From: Anseongella ginsenosidimutans
Lineage (GTDB): Bacteria > Bacteroidota > Bacteroidia > Sphingobacteriales > Sphingobacteriaceae
DNA length: 64,000 nt
Reading direction: 5' to 3'
Assembly: GCF_008033235.1 (NCBI RefSeq)
Contig: NZ_CP042432.1
Location: forward strand, 3,968,001-4,032,000
Position numbers and translations under genes: made by a program. Every line of letters starts with the position of its first letter. Position 1 is the first letter of the stretch. The notes under the pieces were generated by a model. It made no database searches. It was not told the DNA's origin and saw nothing but the letters and a program-made list of their open reading frames with translations. Shown piece by piece: positions 37,196 to 45,360 of the stretch.

Positions 37196-38164
37196 TTACA
37201 ACCAGTTTTTTTCTAAAATATCCCGCGTATGATAAGTGATAATGATTCCGGCGCCTGCCCGGGCAAAGGCGTACATATTCTCCATCACCATTGCCCGCTC
37301 GTCCGCCCAGCCATTCATTGCCGCCGCTTTTACCATGGAAAATTCGCCGGAAACATTATAACAGGCCACAGGCAGCGTTGTTGCAGCACGAAGGGAAGCA
37401 ATAAGGTCCAGGTAGGCCAACGCGGGCTTTACCATAAGTATATCGGCTCCCTCCGCCTCATCCAGGGCCGCTTCCCGGAGTGCTTCCCGCGAGTTCCTGA
37501 AATCGAGCTGGTAGGATTTCCGGTCTCCCTTGCCCGGAGCAGAATCCGCCGCTTCCCGGAAAGGCCCGTAATAGGCCCCCGAAAATTTAACGGCATAAGA
37601 CATGATCCCGGTGTTTACCAGGCCCTCTGCGTCCAGCGCCTGCCGGATTGCGCCCACCCTTCCGTCCATCATATCGGAAGGCGCCACCATATCGGCCCCG
37701 GCCCTGGCATGACTAAGCGCCATCTTTGCCAGCACATCCAGGGTCGGATCGTTCTGGACATAGTCGTCCTGCAATATCCCGCAATGCCCATGCGTAGTAT
37801 AAGCGCATACGCAAACATCGGTAATAATATAGAGCTGGCTGCCGAAAGCCTTGCGCAGCTGCTTTATTGTTTCCGGAACGATGGAATGCGGATCATAGGC
37901 GCCATGAGCGTCCGCCGACTTTTCCTCCCCTACCCCGAACAGCAACAACTTATTCACGCCGGCTTTCAAGCCCTGTTCCACATCTTTCAGCAGTTCATCC
38001 ACCGAAAAATGATGGATCCCCGGCATCGACGGAATAGCATGTTTCACTCCCATCCCCGGAACCACAAAATAAGGATACACGAACATACCGGCAGAAAGCT
38101 TCGTCTCCGCCACCATATCCCTGATAATTTCATTCTTGCGCAACCTGCGCGGACGCTGAACCAT
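37196..38164 (-). CDS. hemB: Delta-aminolevulinic acid dehydratase (porphobilinogen synthase)
   Basis: The protein has 322 residues from ATG 38164 (MVQRPRRLRKNEIIRDMVAE). It contains VCVCAYTTHGHCGIL, a Cys-rich zinc site, APSDMMDGRVGAIR with the first Schiff-base region, and LMVKPALAYLDLI with the active-site Lys. It condenses two 5-aminolevulinate molecules to porphobilinogen. The Cys triad suggests a zinc-dependent enzyme. The gene ends five bases before hemL and is preceded by the repeat array. Confidence 0.95.
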   Translation of the reverse strand: MVQRPRRLRKNEIIRDMVAETKLSAGMFVYPYFVVPGMGVKHAIPSMPGIHHFSVDELLKDVEQGLKAGVNKLLLFGVGEEKSADAHGAYDPHSIVPETIKQLRKAFGSQLYIITDVCVCAYTTHGHCGILQDDYVQNDPTLDVLAKMALSHARAGADMVAPSDMMDGRVGAIRQALDAEGLVNTGIMSYAVKFSGAYYGPFREAADSAPGKGDRKSYQLDFRNSREALREAALDEAEGADILMVKPALAYLDLIASLRAATTLPVACYNVSGEFSMVKAAAMNGWADERAMVMENMYAFARAGAGIIITYHTRDILEKNWL

Positions 38165-38170
38165 TCCCAA

Positions 38171-38628
38171 ACCAAAAAATTAAAACCAAACTTCTTTGAC
38201 CTTTAAACCTCAACCCGTAAACCATTGCAAAGCAACAAGGCAAAAACTATAAACTTCTTTAAACTTTAAACCTTGAACTTTAAACCTTAAACCGTTGCGA
38301 AGCAACGAAAGGTAAAAACTATAAACCAAAAACTATAAACCTTAAACTTTGAACTTTAAACTTTGAACTTTGAACTTCAAACCGTTGCAAAGCAACAAGG
38401 CAAAAACTATAAACTTCTTTAAACCTTGAACTTTAAACTTTGAACTTTAAACCGTTGCGAAGCAACGAAAGGTAAAAACTATAAACCAAAAACTATAAAC
38501 CTTAAACTTTGAACTTTAAACTTTGAACTTTGAACTTCAAACCGTTGCAAAGCAACAAGGCAAAAACTATAAACTTCTTTAAACCTTGAACTTTAAACTT
38601 TGAACTTTAAACCGTTGCGAAGCAACAC
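38171..38628. repeat. Higher-order tandem array (160-bp period) of hairpins and AT-rich heptamers
   Basis: GTTGCAAAGCAAC (near 38382 and 38542, variant near 38222) alternates with GTTGCGAAGCAAC (near 38292, 38452 and 38612), each set spaced exactly 160 bp. Each is a 5-bp hairpin with a 3-base loop. Between them lie runs of 7-bp words such as AAACTTT/GAACTTT and copies of AAAAACTATAAACC. About 2.8 units fill the gap between hemCD and hemB and would be transcribed within the operon. There is no coding capacity. Confidence 0.9.
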
Positions 38629-40209
38629 CTAAACAAGCTCAAAAACAATCTCCGCCAACCCAACTTCATCCGGCGAATAAGGCACCAGGTAATTACTGAC
38701 GCCGAATTCTTCCAGCTTCTGCCCTGTGGATTTCCCGATGGCGATCACTTTCTGATGCGCATCTATCAGGTAAGGCCCCAGGTAAGCTTCCACATTTGAA
38801 GGGCTGGTAAAGATCAATACGTCGGCCCCAGATGCATCCGCATCCTCATTGGCAACCGTTTCATAAATAGGCAGGTCAATGATCCGTATGTCGTTTCCGA
38901 GTTCCCGCTGTATGGCACGCAGGGAATCCTTTGCTGCGGGGAATAAGACCGTTGTCCCGGCGGCTTCCCGGCTAAACTCACGGGCTACCCGGGCCGTATC
39001 CGCGCTGGTCCCAACAAAGGCCGGTTCCCTGCCGTTCTCCCGCAGTTCGCTTTCCGAACCCCGTCCCATGACGCCGATCTTCGTCTTTTTCGGAATGAGG
39101 GGTTTTAGCCTGAAAAAGTAATCAACGGCATTCCTGCTGCTGAAAAATATCCAGTCCACCCGTTTCAGGATGGAAGAGCTGAAGGTTGTAATGACGGGAA
39201 AGGTCCTGATCATGGAGCTGCCCGTTATTTCAAGGCCTTGTTTACTCAGGGCACGGTAAAAATAACTGTCTTCCGAAACTTCCCGGGTAATGAACACGCT
39301 TTTTATCGCCTTTTCCTTTTTCAGGTACTTATCCACGATCCGGCGGGCCAGCCCTTCGGTATCGTAAGCGCGGGTATGGTACCGGACCGGGTAATCATCG
39401 TCGTTTCCGGCGCGGGATACCCAAACCAGGTATTCGCCGTTTTCCTTTACGCAATAGGCGCCAATGGGCATTCGGCAGCCTCCTTCAAAAAGATGCAGCA
39501 CCTCCCGTTCCACCCTGATAGTATCCTTTACCTCAGGATGATGGATTTTCTCCAGTATTTTAGCCAGTTCGGTATCTTCTTCCCGTATCTGCAGCGCGAG
39601 TACGCCCTGAGCGGCTGCGGGAACAATTTCCTGGGGAGCCAGTTCCTCTACATGCAATCCGCTCAGATCTACTTGCAGGCGCTTAAGGCCAGCTTTAGCC
39701 AGCAAAATGGCGTCATATTCGCCGTCGCGCAGCTTCTGAACGCGGGTAGGAACATTCCCCCGAATGTCGGACAATTCTATATCCGGCCGGTACGCAAGCA
39801 GCTGAGAGCGGCGGCGGGCCGATGAACTTCCAACGATCGCCCGTTCCCTCAGAGAGAACTGACGGGTAATATCCACTCCGTCAGGATGGATAAGCAGCAC
39901 TTCAAAAGGCTCTTCCCGCTGTGAAACCGCGGCGATCACAAGACCGGGGGGTTGCTCCGTAGGAAGATCCTTATGTGAATGAACGGCAAGGTCTATCGAC
40001 CCTGCCAGCAGTTCGTCTTCGAGTTCCTTGGTGAAAAAGCCTTTTCCCACCAGTTTGCTGAAAGTCAGGTTAATAAAACTATCGCCCTGAGTTTTAATGA
40101 TCCTTATTTCCGCTTCTACCCCAACGGCGGCCAGTTCATCTTTTACGTGATTCGCCTGCCAGAGTGCAAGTTCACTTCCCCTTGTTCCAATTATAATTGT
40201 GCGCTGCAT
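38629..40209 (-). CDS. hemC: Porphobilinogen deaminase-uroporphyrinogen III synthase fusion
   Basis: The protein has 526 residues. Residues 1 to about 305 are HemC: IIIGTRGSELALWQANHVKD, HSHKDLPTEQPPGL, the DIRGNVPTRVQKL substrate loop and EGGCRMPIGAY with the Cys carrying the dipyrromethane cofactor. Residues about 305-526 are HemD: SVFITREVSEDSYFYRALSK, DWIFFSSRNAVDYFF and DVLIFTSPSNVEAYL. The fused enzyme would turn porphobilinogen into uroporphyrinogen III and limit loss of the unstable linear intermediate. Confidence 0.93.
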   Translation of the reverse strand: MQRTIIIGTRGSELALWQANHVKDELAAVGVEAEIRIIKTQGDSFINLTFSKLVGKGFFTKELEDELLAGSIDLAVHSHKDLPTEQPPGLVIAAVSQREEPFEVLLIHPDGVDITRQFSLRERAIVGSSSARRRSQLLAYRPDIELSDIRGNVPTRVQKLRDGEYDAILLAKAGLKRLQVDLSGLHVEELAPQEIVPAAAQGVLALQIREEDTELAKILEKIHHPEVKDTIRVEREVLHLFEGGCRMPIGAYCVKENGEYLVWVSRAGNDDDYPVRYHTRAYDTEGLARRIVDKYLKKEKAIKSVFITREVSEDSYFYRALSKQGLEITGSSMIRTFPVITTFSSSILKRVDWIFFSSRNAVDYFFRLKPLIPKKTKIGVMGRGSESELRENGREPAFVGTSADTARVAREFSREAAGTTVLFPAAKDSLRAIQRELGNDIRIIDLPIYETVANEDADASGADVLIFTSPSNVEAYLGPYLIDAHQKVIAIGKSTGQKLEEFGVSNYLVPYSPDEVGLAEIVFELV

Positions 40210-40269
40210 AAATTTTTCCCCGGACCGTCTATAGCAAATATCCGGCCGTATGAAACATACCCTTAACGA

Positions 40270-41541
40270 TTAATAATTGCTTTTGCTGAGGAGGATATCC
40301 TTCGCCATGATCATGGGAACGCTTACATAGCGCTTCTCCATATAATTCAGGACTTTTTCCAGCACCTCCCGGGAGTTCGGATCCAGCTGCTGTATATCAT
40401 TTACAAATACCGTGTTCAGCGCCGACGTCCGGATCTCCTTGATCTTATGCGGAACTTCCCTCATAGCCAGCTCAATCTGCCGCTGACGGAGTATCGGCCG
40501 GAACTCTTCCACATTCCGGGCAATGATCGCCTCTGCGGCTTCCAGCTCCAGGTACCTTTCATTCATATTCCGGCGTACAATGTCCTGCAGGTATTCCATA
40601 CCAATGAACTGAACGCCGTCCGCATTCCTGAGCGGTTCCGCCGTATCGGAAGGCAGGGCCAGGTCCACGATGATCTTCCCGGATGTATCCCCGGCAAGGA
40701 GGTTATGGTAAATATCCGGCGTAATGATTGGTTCTGCAGCGCCTGTACAGGTGATGATCACATCAAAGCCGCCCCGGTACGTGGCCAATTCCTCCAGCGG
40801 AAGCGCCTTACCTCCGAGTTCGGCGGCGAGTTCCTCCGCTTTGCTGAACGTGCGGTTAAAGACGGTAAAATTTGTGGAACCATGCTTCCGGAGATATTTT
40901 GAAAAGAGTTTGTTCGTTTGTCCGGCGCCAATGATCAGCATTCTGGCTTCGGGAGTTGTTTTCAGGGTTTTCAGTAAACGGTAAGCAATGGATACCACGG
41001 ATACCGGCTTCTCGGCTATCCGGGTATGCGTGTACACTTCCTTCGCGGTTTTTACCACCCGGTTCATGATCAGGCGAAGAAAATCACCGGTCAGCTTCAT
41101 TTCACGGCAAGCTTCGTACGACTGCCTGACCTGAAGCAGGATCTCCTTTTCACCTACCACCAGCGAATCAAGGGAACTGGATACCTTCATCAGGTGTTCC
41201 AGCGCCGGAAGGCCCGCGTAAACAGCGGCCTTTTCAGCAAACATCCCTATCTCCGCCTCATTCAGGACAGGGTAAAGATAGGCCAGGATTTCAGCGACGG
41301 AACCGGCAGGCGCCAGGGACTGGCCGGCAAGCGGGCCATCGTGATGTAATCCGGAAACATAAATAAGCTCCACCCTGTTACAGGTTGCGATCATCATTAA
41401 TTCAGACCAGCCGAAACGATCTTTTAGGGCGCGAAGCCGTACAGGTTTTTCTTCGTTTCCGATAACCAGCTTTCCAACTTCGTCCAGTTTAAGGTCACGA
41501 TGTGTGAATGCTATTATATTGAGTTTTCCCAGCTCTTCCAT
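40270..41541 (-). CDS. hemA: Glutamyl-tRNA reductase
   Basis: The protein has 423 residues from ATG 41541 (MEELGKLNIIAFTHRDLKLD); a TTG 21 bases upstream is not favoured. The nucleophilic Cys lies in MMIATCNRVELIYV. VVGEKEILLQVRQSYEACRE and LIIGAGQTNKLFSKYL (NADPH site) follow, and a C-terminal dimerisation helix ends the protein. It is the committed step of C5-pathway tetrapyrrole synthesis and the first gene of the operon. A Fur-like palindrome lies 63 bases upstream. Confidence 0.95.
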   Translation of the reverse strand: MEELGKLNIIAFTHRDLKLDEVGKLVIGNEEKPVRLRALKDRFGWSELMMIATCNRVELIYVSGLHHDGPLAGQSLAPAGSVAEILAYLYPVLNEAEIGMFAEKAAVYAGLPALEHLMKVSSSLDSLVVGEKEILLQVRQSYEACREMKLTGDFLRLIMNRVVKTAKEVYTHTRIAEKPVSVVSIAYRLLKTLKTTPEARMLIIGAGQTNKLFSKYLRKHGSTNFTVFNRTFSKAEELAAELGGKALPLEELATYRGGFDVIITCTGAAEPIITPDIYHNLLAGDTSGKIIVDLALPSDTAEPLRNADGVQFIGMEYLQDIVRRNMNERYLELEAAEAIIARNVEEFRPILRQRQIELAMREVPHKIKEIRTSALNTVFVNDIQQLDPNSREVLEKVLNYMEKRYVSVPMIMAKDILLSKSNY

Positions 41542-41603
41542 TTTCGCATACAAATATGCCAAAACCTTCTTGTTTCCATTGTCATCCGATTGTCAGATCA
41601 ACT

Positions 41604-41622
41604 ATTTAGAATATATCTAAAT
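41604..41622. promoter_or_regulatory. Fur/PerR/Irr-like palindrome between hemA and peroxiredoxin
   Basis: ATTTAGA-ATATA-TCTAAAT has 7-bp perfect arms around five bases. It resembles Fur-superfamily sites, in particular the TTTAGAA-N3-TTCTAAA motif of Irr, with one mismatch. It sits in the 210-bp divergent region between the first haem gene and a peroxiredoxin. In Bacillus subtilis PerR controls both hemAXCDBL and peroxide-defence genes. The regulator here is unknown. Confidence 0.6.
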
Positions 41623-41751
41623 AATGTCCGTAACAGAATTGCACATTCTCGGGTTTGATTCTTTCACTTTCAAACATTTCATTAGATTAGACGTTTATCG
41701 AATAGTGAATTAACTACTTACTCTATAGACTAATTTAATCAAGCTACAAAC

Positions 41752-42390
41752 ATGGCAACACTCAGACTAGGCGACACTGCGCCTGACTTTCAGGCCGAGA
41801 CCACCTCAGGCCCTATCAGTTTTCACGAATGGCTGGGAGACAGCTGGGGCGTATTATTTTCGCACCCCGCCGATTACACTCCTGTTTGCACCACCGAATT
41901 AGGAGCGACAGCCAAACTGAAAGAAGAATTTGACAAAAGAAATGTAAAGGTAGCCGCGGTAAGCGTGGATCCCCTGGAATCCCATCACGGCTGGATCGGC
42001 GACATTAACGAGACGCAAAACACGGAAGTGAACTTTCCCCTTATTGCGGATAAGGACCGGAAAGTAGCTGATCTTTATGACATGATCCATCCGAATTCAC
42101 TTGAAAACGCCACAGTCCGGTCGGTTTTCGTGATTGGCCCCGACAAAAAAATAAAGTTAACCCTTACTTACCCCGCTTCAACGGGAAGAAACTTCAATGA
42201 GATCGTAAGGGTCATTGACAGCCTGCAGCTGACGGCGGATTACAAGGTTGCCACTCCTGCCAACTGGGTGGATGGCGAGGACGTGATCATTACAGGCGCC
42301 GTAAAAGACGAGGAAATCCCGGAGCGCTTCCCGAAAGGGCATACCCGGATTAAGCCGTATCTGCGCACTACTCCCCAACCCAACCGGTAA
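41752..42390 (+). CDS. 1-Cys peroxiredoxin (Prx6 type)
   Basis: The protein has 212 residues. The active site reads SHPADYTPVCTTELG, with the peroxidatic Cys and the His of Prx6. It is the only cysteine in the protein, so there is no resolving Cys and an external thiol must reduce it. Other family parts are AAVSVDPLESHHGWIGDI and the C-terminal extension (DGEDVIITGAVKDEEIPERF). It reduces hydrogen peroxide and organic hydroperoxides. It is divergent from hemA across a Fur-like palindrome. Confidence 0.93.
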   Translation: MATLRLGDTAPDFQAETTSGPISFHEWLGDSWGVLFSHPADYTPVCTTELGATAKLKEEFDKRNVKVAAVSVDPLESHHGWIGDINETQNTEVNFPLIADKDRKVADLYDMIHPNSLENATVRSVFVIGPDKKIKLTLTYPASTGRNFNEIVRVIDSLQLTADYKVATPANWVDGEDVIITGAVKDEEIPERFPKGHTRIKPYLRTTPQPNR

Positions 42391-42398
42391 ACCGGTAC

Positions 42399-42495
42399 GG
42401 CGATGTTAAGTTGCCCCTGGCGGCATTGCGCAATGGTCACGTAGCGCTGCTACGATCACATTGCGTGGCTTTGCCAGGAACAACTTAACGCCGCC
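42399..42495. repeat. 97-nt imperfect long hairpin after the peroxiredoxin gene
   Basis: The stretch folds on itself through GTTAAGTTG/CAACTTAAC, CCTGGC/GCCAGG, GCGCAATG/CATTGCGT and CGTAGC/GCTACG in nested order around a centre at 42447. It begins a few bases after the stop. There is no T run, so it is not a plain terminator; a separate terminator follows at 42533. It may be a REP-like or MITE-like palindromic unit. Confidence 0.8.
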
Positions 42496-42532
42496 TTACC
42501 TGAGGCTTACAAGGACAGCCCTTTATAAATAG

Positions 42533-42564
42533 AAACTGCTTTCATGATTGAAGGCAGTTTTTTG
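42533..42564. terminator. Terminator between peroxiredoxin and VOC genes
   Basis: AAACTGC (42533-42539) and GCAGTTT (42554-42560), extended by TTTCA/TTGAA, form a stem followed by TTTTG on the plus strand. On the minus strand the stem is followed by CTATTTATAAAG, so it may work both ways for these convergent genes. Confidence 0.75.
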
Positions 42565-42582
42565 TTTTGGTGCATTTTTGGA

Positions 42583-42996
42583 TTACTGGGTGTCGGCGCT
42601 GATATTCATCATCCAGTTTATGCCGAATTTATCGTTTACGACACCAAAAATGTCGCCCCAGACTTCTCTCCTAAGCGGTACGATGATTTTACCGCCTTCT
42701 GCAAGGCCGTCAAACATCCGCCGGAGTTTTTCTTCGTTGGTGCCGCCCAGCGCAAGGCTGATTTTCCCCCTGCCTTGCGGGCCGGCTTCCGGATCGTCGC
42801 TGGCCATGAGGTCGATATCGCCGCCCATCAGGCTCGCGTGCATAATGCTGTCTTTCGTAGCTGCAGGGCAACTATGGTTAACTTCGCCATACGTCTGCAT
42901 TTTCAATTCTCCTCCGAACAGTTGCTGGTAAAAAACCATCGCCTCCCGGCAGTTTCCGTCAAATAACAGGTAGGCGTTCAAACTTACTTCTTTCAT
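42583..42996 (-). CDS. VOC-family protein (PhnB/glyoxalase-like)
   Basis: The protein has 137 residues, one vicinal-oxygen-chelate domain pair: LNAYLLFDGNCREAMVFYQQ, LFGGELKMQTYGEV, IMHASLMGGDIDLMASDD and EVWGDIFGVVNDKFGINWMM. It matches the PhnB-like subgroup, often annotated as glyoxalase or 3-demethylubiquinone methyltransferase-like. The typical metal ligands of glyoxalase I are not all present. The substrate is unknown. It is monocistronic and convergent with the peroxiredoxin. Confidence 0.82.
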   Translation of the reverse strand: MKEVSLNAYLLFDGNCREAMVFYQQLFGGELKMQTYGEVNHSCPAATKDSIMHASLMGGDIDLMASDDPEAGPQGRGKISLALGGTNEEKLRRMFDGLAEGGKIIVPLRREVWGDIFGVVNDKFGINWMMNISADTQ

Positions 42997-43087
42997 GATT
43001 TCTAAAAATTGATGCAGGTAAAGGTAAGGGTGGAACTTTTACCAGGAAGGGTATGAAAGCGGCAATCTCAGGTGGTGATTGCGACTT

Positions 43088-45157
43088 TTATGCAGGTTCG
43101 ACCCAGTTGCCGTCTTCCCTGATCAATCCGATCAGCTCGTCAACGGCATTTTCGGTATTGACGTTTTTTCGGACAACTTCTTTTCCCCTGTACAGGGTGA
43201 TTTTGCCCGGCCCGGTGCCCACATAGCCGTAATCAGCATCTGCCATTTCTCCGGGGCCGTTTACGATGCAGCCCATAATGCCTATTTTAATGCCTTTGAG
43301 GTGACTTGTCCGGCTGCGGATCAGCTGAGTGGTTTCCTGCAGGTCAAAGAGTGTGCGCCCGCAGGAGGGACAGGAAATATATTCGGTTTTGGAAATACGG
43401 GAACGGGTGGCCTGCAGGATCCCGAAGGCTGTGCTTACTATTGTTCCGGCGGGTATATGGACGGCGTCTAACCACAGGCCGTCCCCCAGGCCATCCACCA
43501 GTAATGCTCCTGCATCGGTAGCCGCATATAACTGGAAAACCGACAGCGAGTCTTCTGCAGGTATCTCTTTTTCCGCCGGTATTCCGGGGGAATAGGAACG
43601 CCGGATAATAACGGGTGTATCCAGGCCAATCTCCATTAGCCGGAAGAAGAAGGCACGCTGCTGCGTCATACTTCCCGTTTCCAGCACAAAAACCAGCGTG
43701 GCGTCAGGAACAAGGCGGGCAAAGAGGCTGGTGTCTGTATCCACCGGGCTTATCCTGACCAGGTTGAGCGAATGGTCTTTCTTTTCGCCGGCTTCTCCGG
43801 CCAGCACGAATTCTTCCAGGCTGAACAGCGGATGGCAATTGGTTTTATCAGGAAGCGTCAGCCAGGCGGAATAATCATACAATTGCTTCAGGTTCCCCGG
43901 CATTGAAAAAGACGGAATCGTGCCACCCAGGTAAACAAAGTCAACGGATTGTTCGCCCATGTGATATTTATCCAGCACCGGCGAATACAGATAACCTGCC
44001 GCCGCGAGTACGGCCGGGTCTTTCAGGTGGCCCGCAGACAAATCCAGCACCACCCGGGGCACCTGGTTTCCGCCAATGAAGGTATTCAATTCAGCAGAAG
44101 CGCGCTTATTATACTCATAAGGGCTGAAACCGGCTGGAAAGCACTCATGAACATAATCACCAGCAGCCGGCGGCCGCTCGCTTTTCTTCGGCTCCGCCCG
44201 CAGGCTGCGTTCCCGAATATGATAACGATTGGCCAGTTCCCGGGCCACCGGTACTTCAAATTCCGGTTCCTCGGTGAGCGACACCCGGATAGTATCACCT
44301 AATCCATCCTCCAGGAGCGTTCCGATACCCACCGCGGACTTTATCCGGCCGTCTTCCCCATCGCCTGCTTCGGTAACGCCGAGATGCAGGGGGTAATTCA
44401 TTCCTTCAGCCACCATCGTTTCTACCAGCAGGCGATACGCCTGCACCATTACCTGCGGATTGCTGGCCTTCATGGAGATCACCAGTTCATGGTAATCCAG
44501 GTCGCTGCAAATGCGCATAAATTCCATGGCGGACTCTACCATTCCGCGTGGAGTATCCCCGTACCAGCTCATGATGCGGTCGGAAAGCGAACCGTGATTC
44601 GTGCCGATGCGCATAGCGGTACCGTGTTCTTTGCATATCCGCACCAGGGGTTCAAAGCGCCTGCGAATGCGTTCCAGTTCCGCCTCATAGGCAGCCGGCG
44701 TATATTCTATGGTTTCAAAACGTTTTTTGTCGGCAAAATTTCCCGGGTTCACCCGTACCTTCTCTACGATCCTGGCCGCAGTTTCCGCTGCATTCGGGGT
44801 AAAATGAATATCGGCAATGAGGGGGACCTTGTACCCCCTGCTGAGCAGTTCCTTTTTTATAACTGCCAGGTTTTCGGCTTCTTTGATGCTTGGCGCCGTG
44901 ATCCGTACGTATTCGCAGCCTGCCTCCACCATCCGTATCGTCTGCTCCACAGTGCCTTTCGTATCCATCGTATTGGTCGTGGTCATAGACTGGATCCGGA
45001 TGGGATTCTCCGCACCAAGGGGAATATCGCCAATGTATATTTCCCGCGTCCGGAAACGGGAATATTCCGTGAGGGAATTGCAATAGGCTCCCTGCAGGGT
45101 TCCGGCCATTGCAGCTCCCTTAATTTCCTTTGTGTCTATTGCGTCCGGGCGGGCCAT
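43088..45157 (-). CDS. ispG: 4-hydroxy-3-methylbut-2-enyl diphosphate synthase (long form)
   Basis: The protein has 689 residues. Residues about 20-290 are the TIM barrel (IYIGDIPLGAENPIRIQSMT, VPLIADIHFTPNAAE, RVNPGNFADKK). Residues about 300-570 are the extra middle domain of plant- and Bacteroidota-type IspG. The end holds the [4Fe-4S] site (YISCPSCGRTLFDLQ and GCIVNGPGEMADADYGYVG). It makes HMBPP in the MEP isoprenoid pathway. The single-domain enzyme of E. coli is only about 370 residues. Confidence 0.95.
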   Translation of the reverse strand: MARPDAIDTKEIKGAAMAGTLQGAYCNSLTEYSRFRTREIYIGDIPLGAENPIRIQSMTTTNTMDTKGTVEQTIRMVEAGCEYVRITAPSIKEAENLAVIKKELLSRGYKVPLIADIHFTPNAAETAARIVEKVRVNPGNFADKKRFETIEYTPAAYEAELERIRRRFEPLVRICKEHGTAMRIGTNHGSLSDRIMSWYGDTPRGMVESAMEFMRICSDLDYHELVISMKASNPQVMVQAYRLLVETMVAEGMNYPLHLGVTEAGDGEDGRIKSAVGIGTLLEDGLGDTIRVSLTEEPEFEVPVARELANRYHIRERSLRAEPKKSERPPAAGDYVHECFPAGFSPYEYNKRASAELNTFIGGNQVPRVVLDLSAGHLKDPAVLAAAGYLYSPVLDKYHMGEQSVDFVYLGGTIPSFSMPGNLKQLYDYSAWLTLPDKTNCHPLFSLEEFVLAGEAGEKKDHSLNLVRISPVDTDTSLFARLVPDATLVFVLETGSMTQQRAFFFRLMEIGLDTPVIIRRSYSPGIPAEKEIPAEDSLSVFQLYAATDAGALLVDGLGDGLWLDAVHIPAGTIVSTAFGILQATRSRISKTEYISCPSCGRTLFDLQETTQLIRSRTSHLKGIKIGIMGCIVNGPGEMADADYGYVGTGPGKITLYRGKEVVRKNVNTENAVDELIGLIREDGNWVEPA

Positions 45158-45179
45158 GAAACATTAATTTTTACAAAAA

Positions 45180-45360
45180 TACGAAGAATTTCAGGAAGAG
45201 CCTTTACCCAGGCAGCTCGTTACGTCACCCGGGGGCGTCGCCTGATATTACCGGGCGCCTGATGTCATCTGGAGTGTTGCCTCACGTGCGGGTGCATTGC
45301 CTTACGTCTCACCGGAGCGTCGCCTGATGTCGCTCCGGGCGTCGCGTCGTGCCTGATCAC
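45180..45360. repeat. Degenerate GC-rich short repeats upstream of ispG
   Basis: The 200-base gap between ispG and the next gene contains five or so imperfect copies of a unit like GCGTCGCCTGATGTC, with GGGCG or GGAGC between copies. The copies are diverged and not evenly spaced. I see no gene or clear promoter here. Confidence 0.5.

Noticed and set aside
37229-38206. 325-codon plus-strand open frame opposite hemB
   Set aside because: Antisense shadow of hemB, which has full catalytic motifs on the minus strand.
38171-38628. CRISPR array
   Set aside because: The repeated hairpin words are only 13 bp and the intervening sequence is itself repeated with 160-bp period, so there are no unique spacers; no cas genes are near.
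41702-41735. OxyR-like spacing of ATAG/CTAT words before the peroxiredoxin gene
   Set aside because: Only some half-sites match and the spacing is off by one; the Fur-like palindrome nearby is much stronger.
44384-45262. 292-codon plus-strand open frame opposite ispG
   Set aside because: Antisense shadow; His/Phe-rich composition and no recognisable motif.
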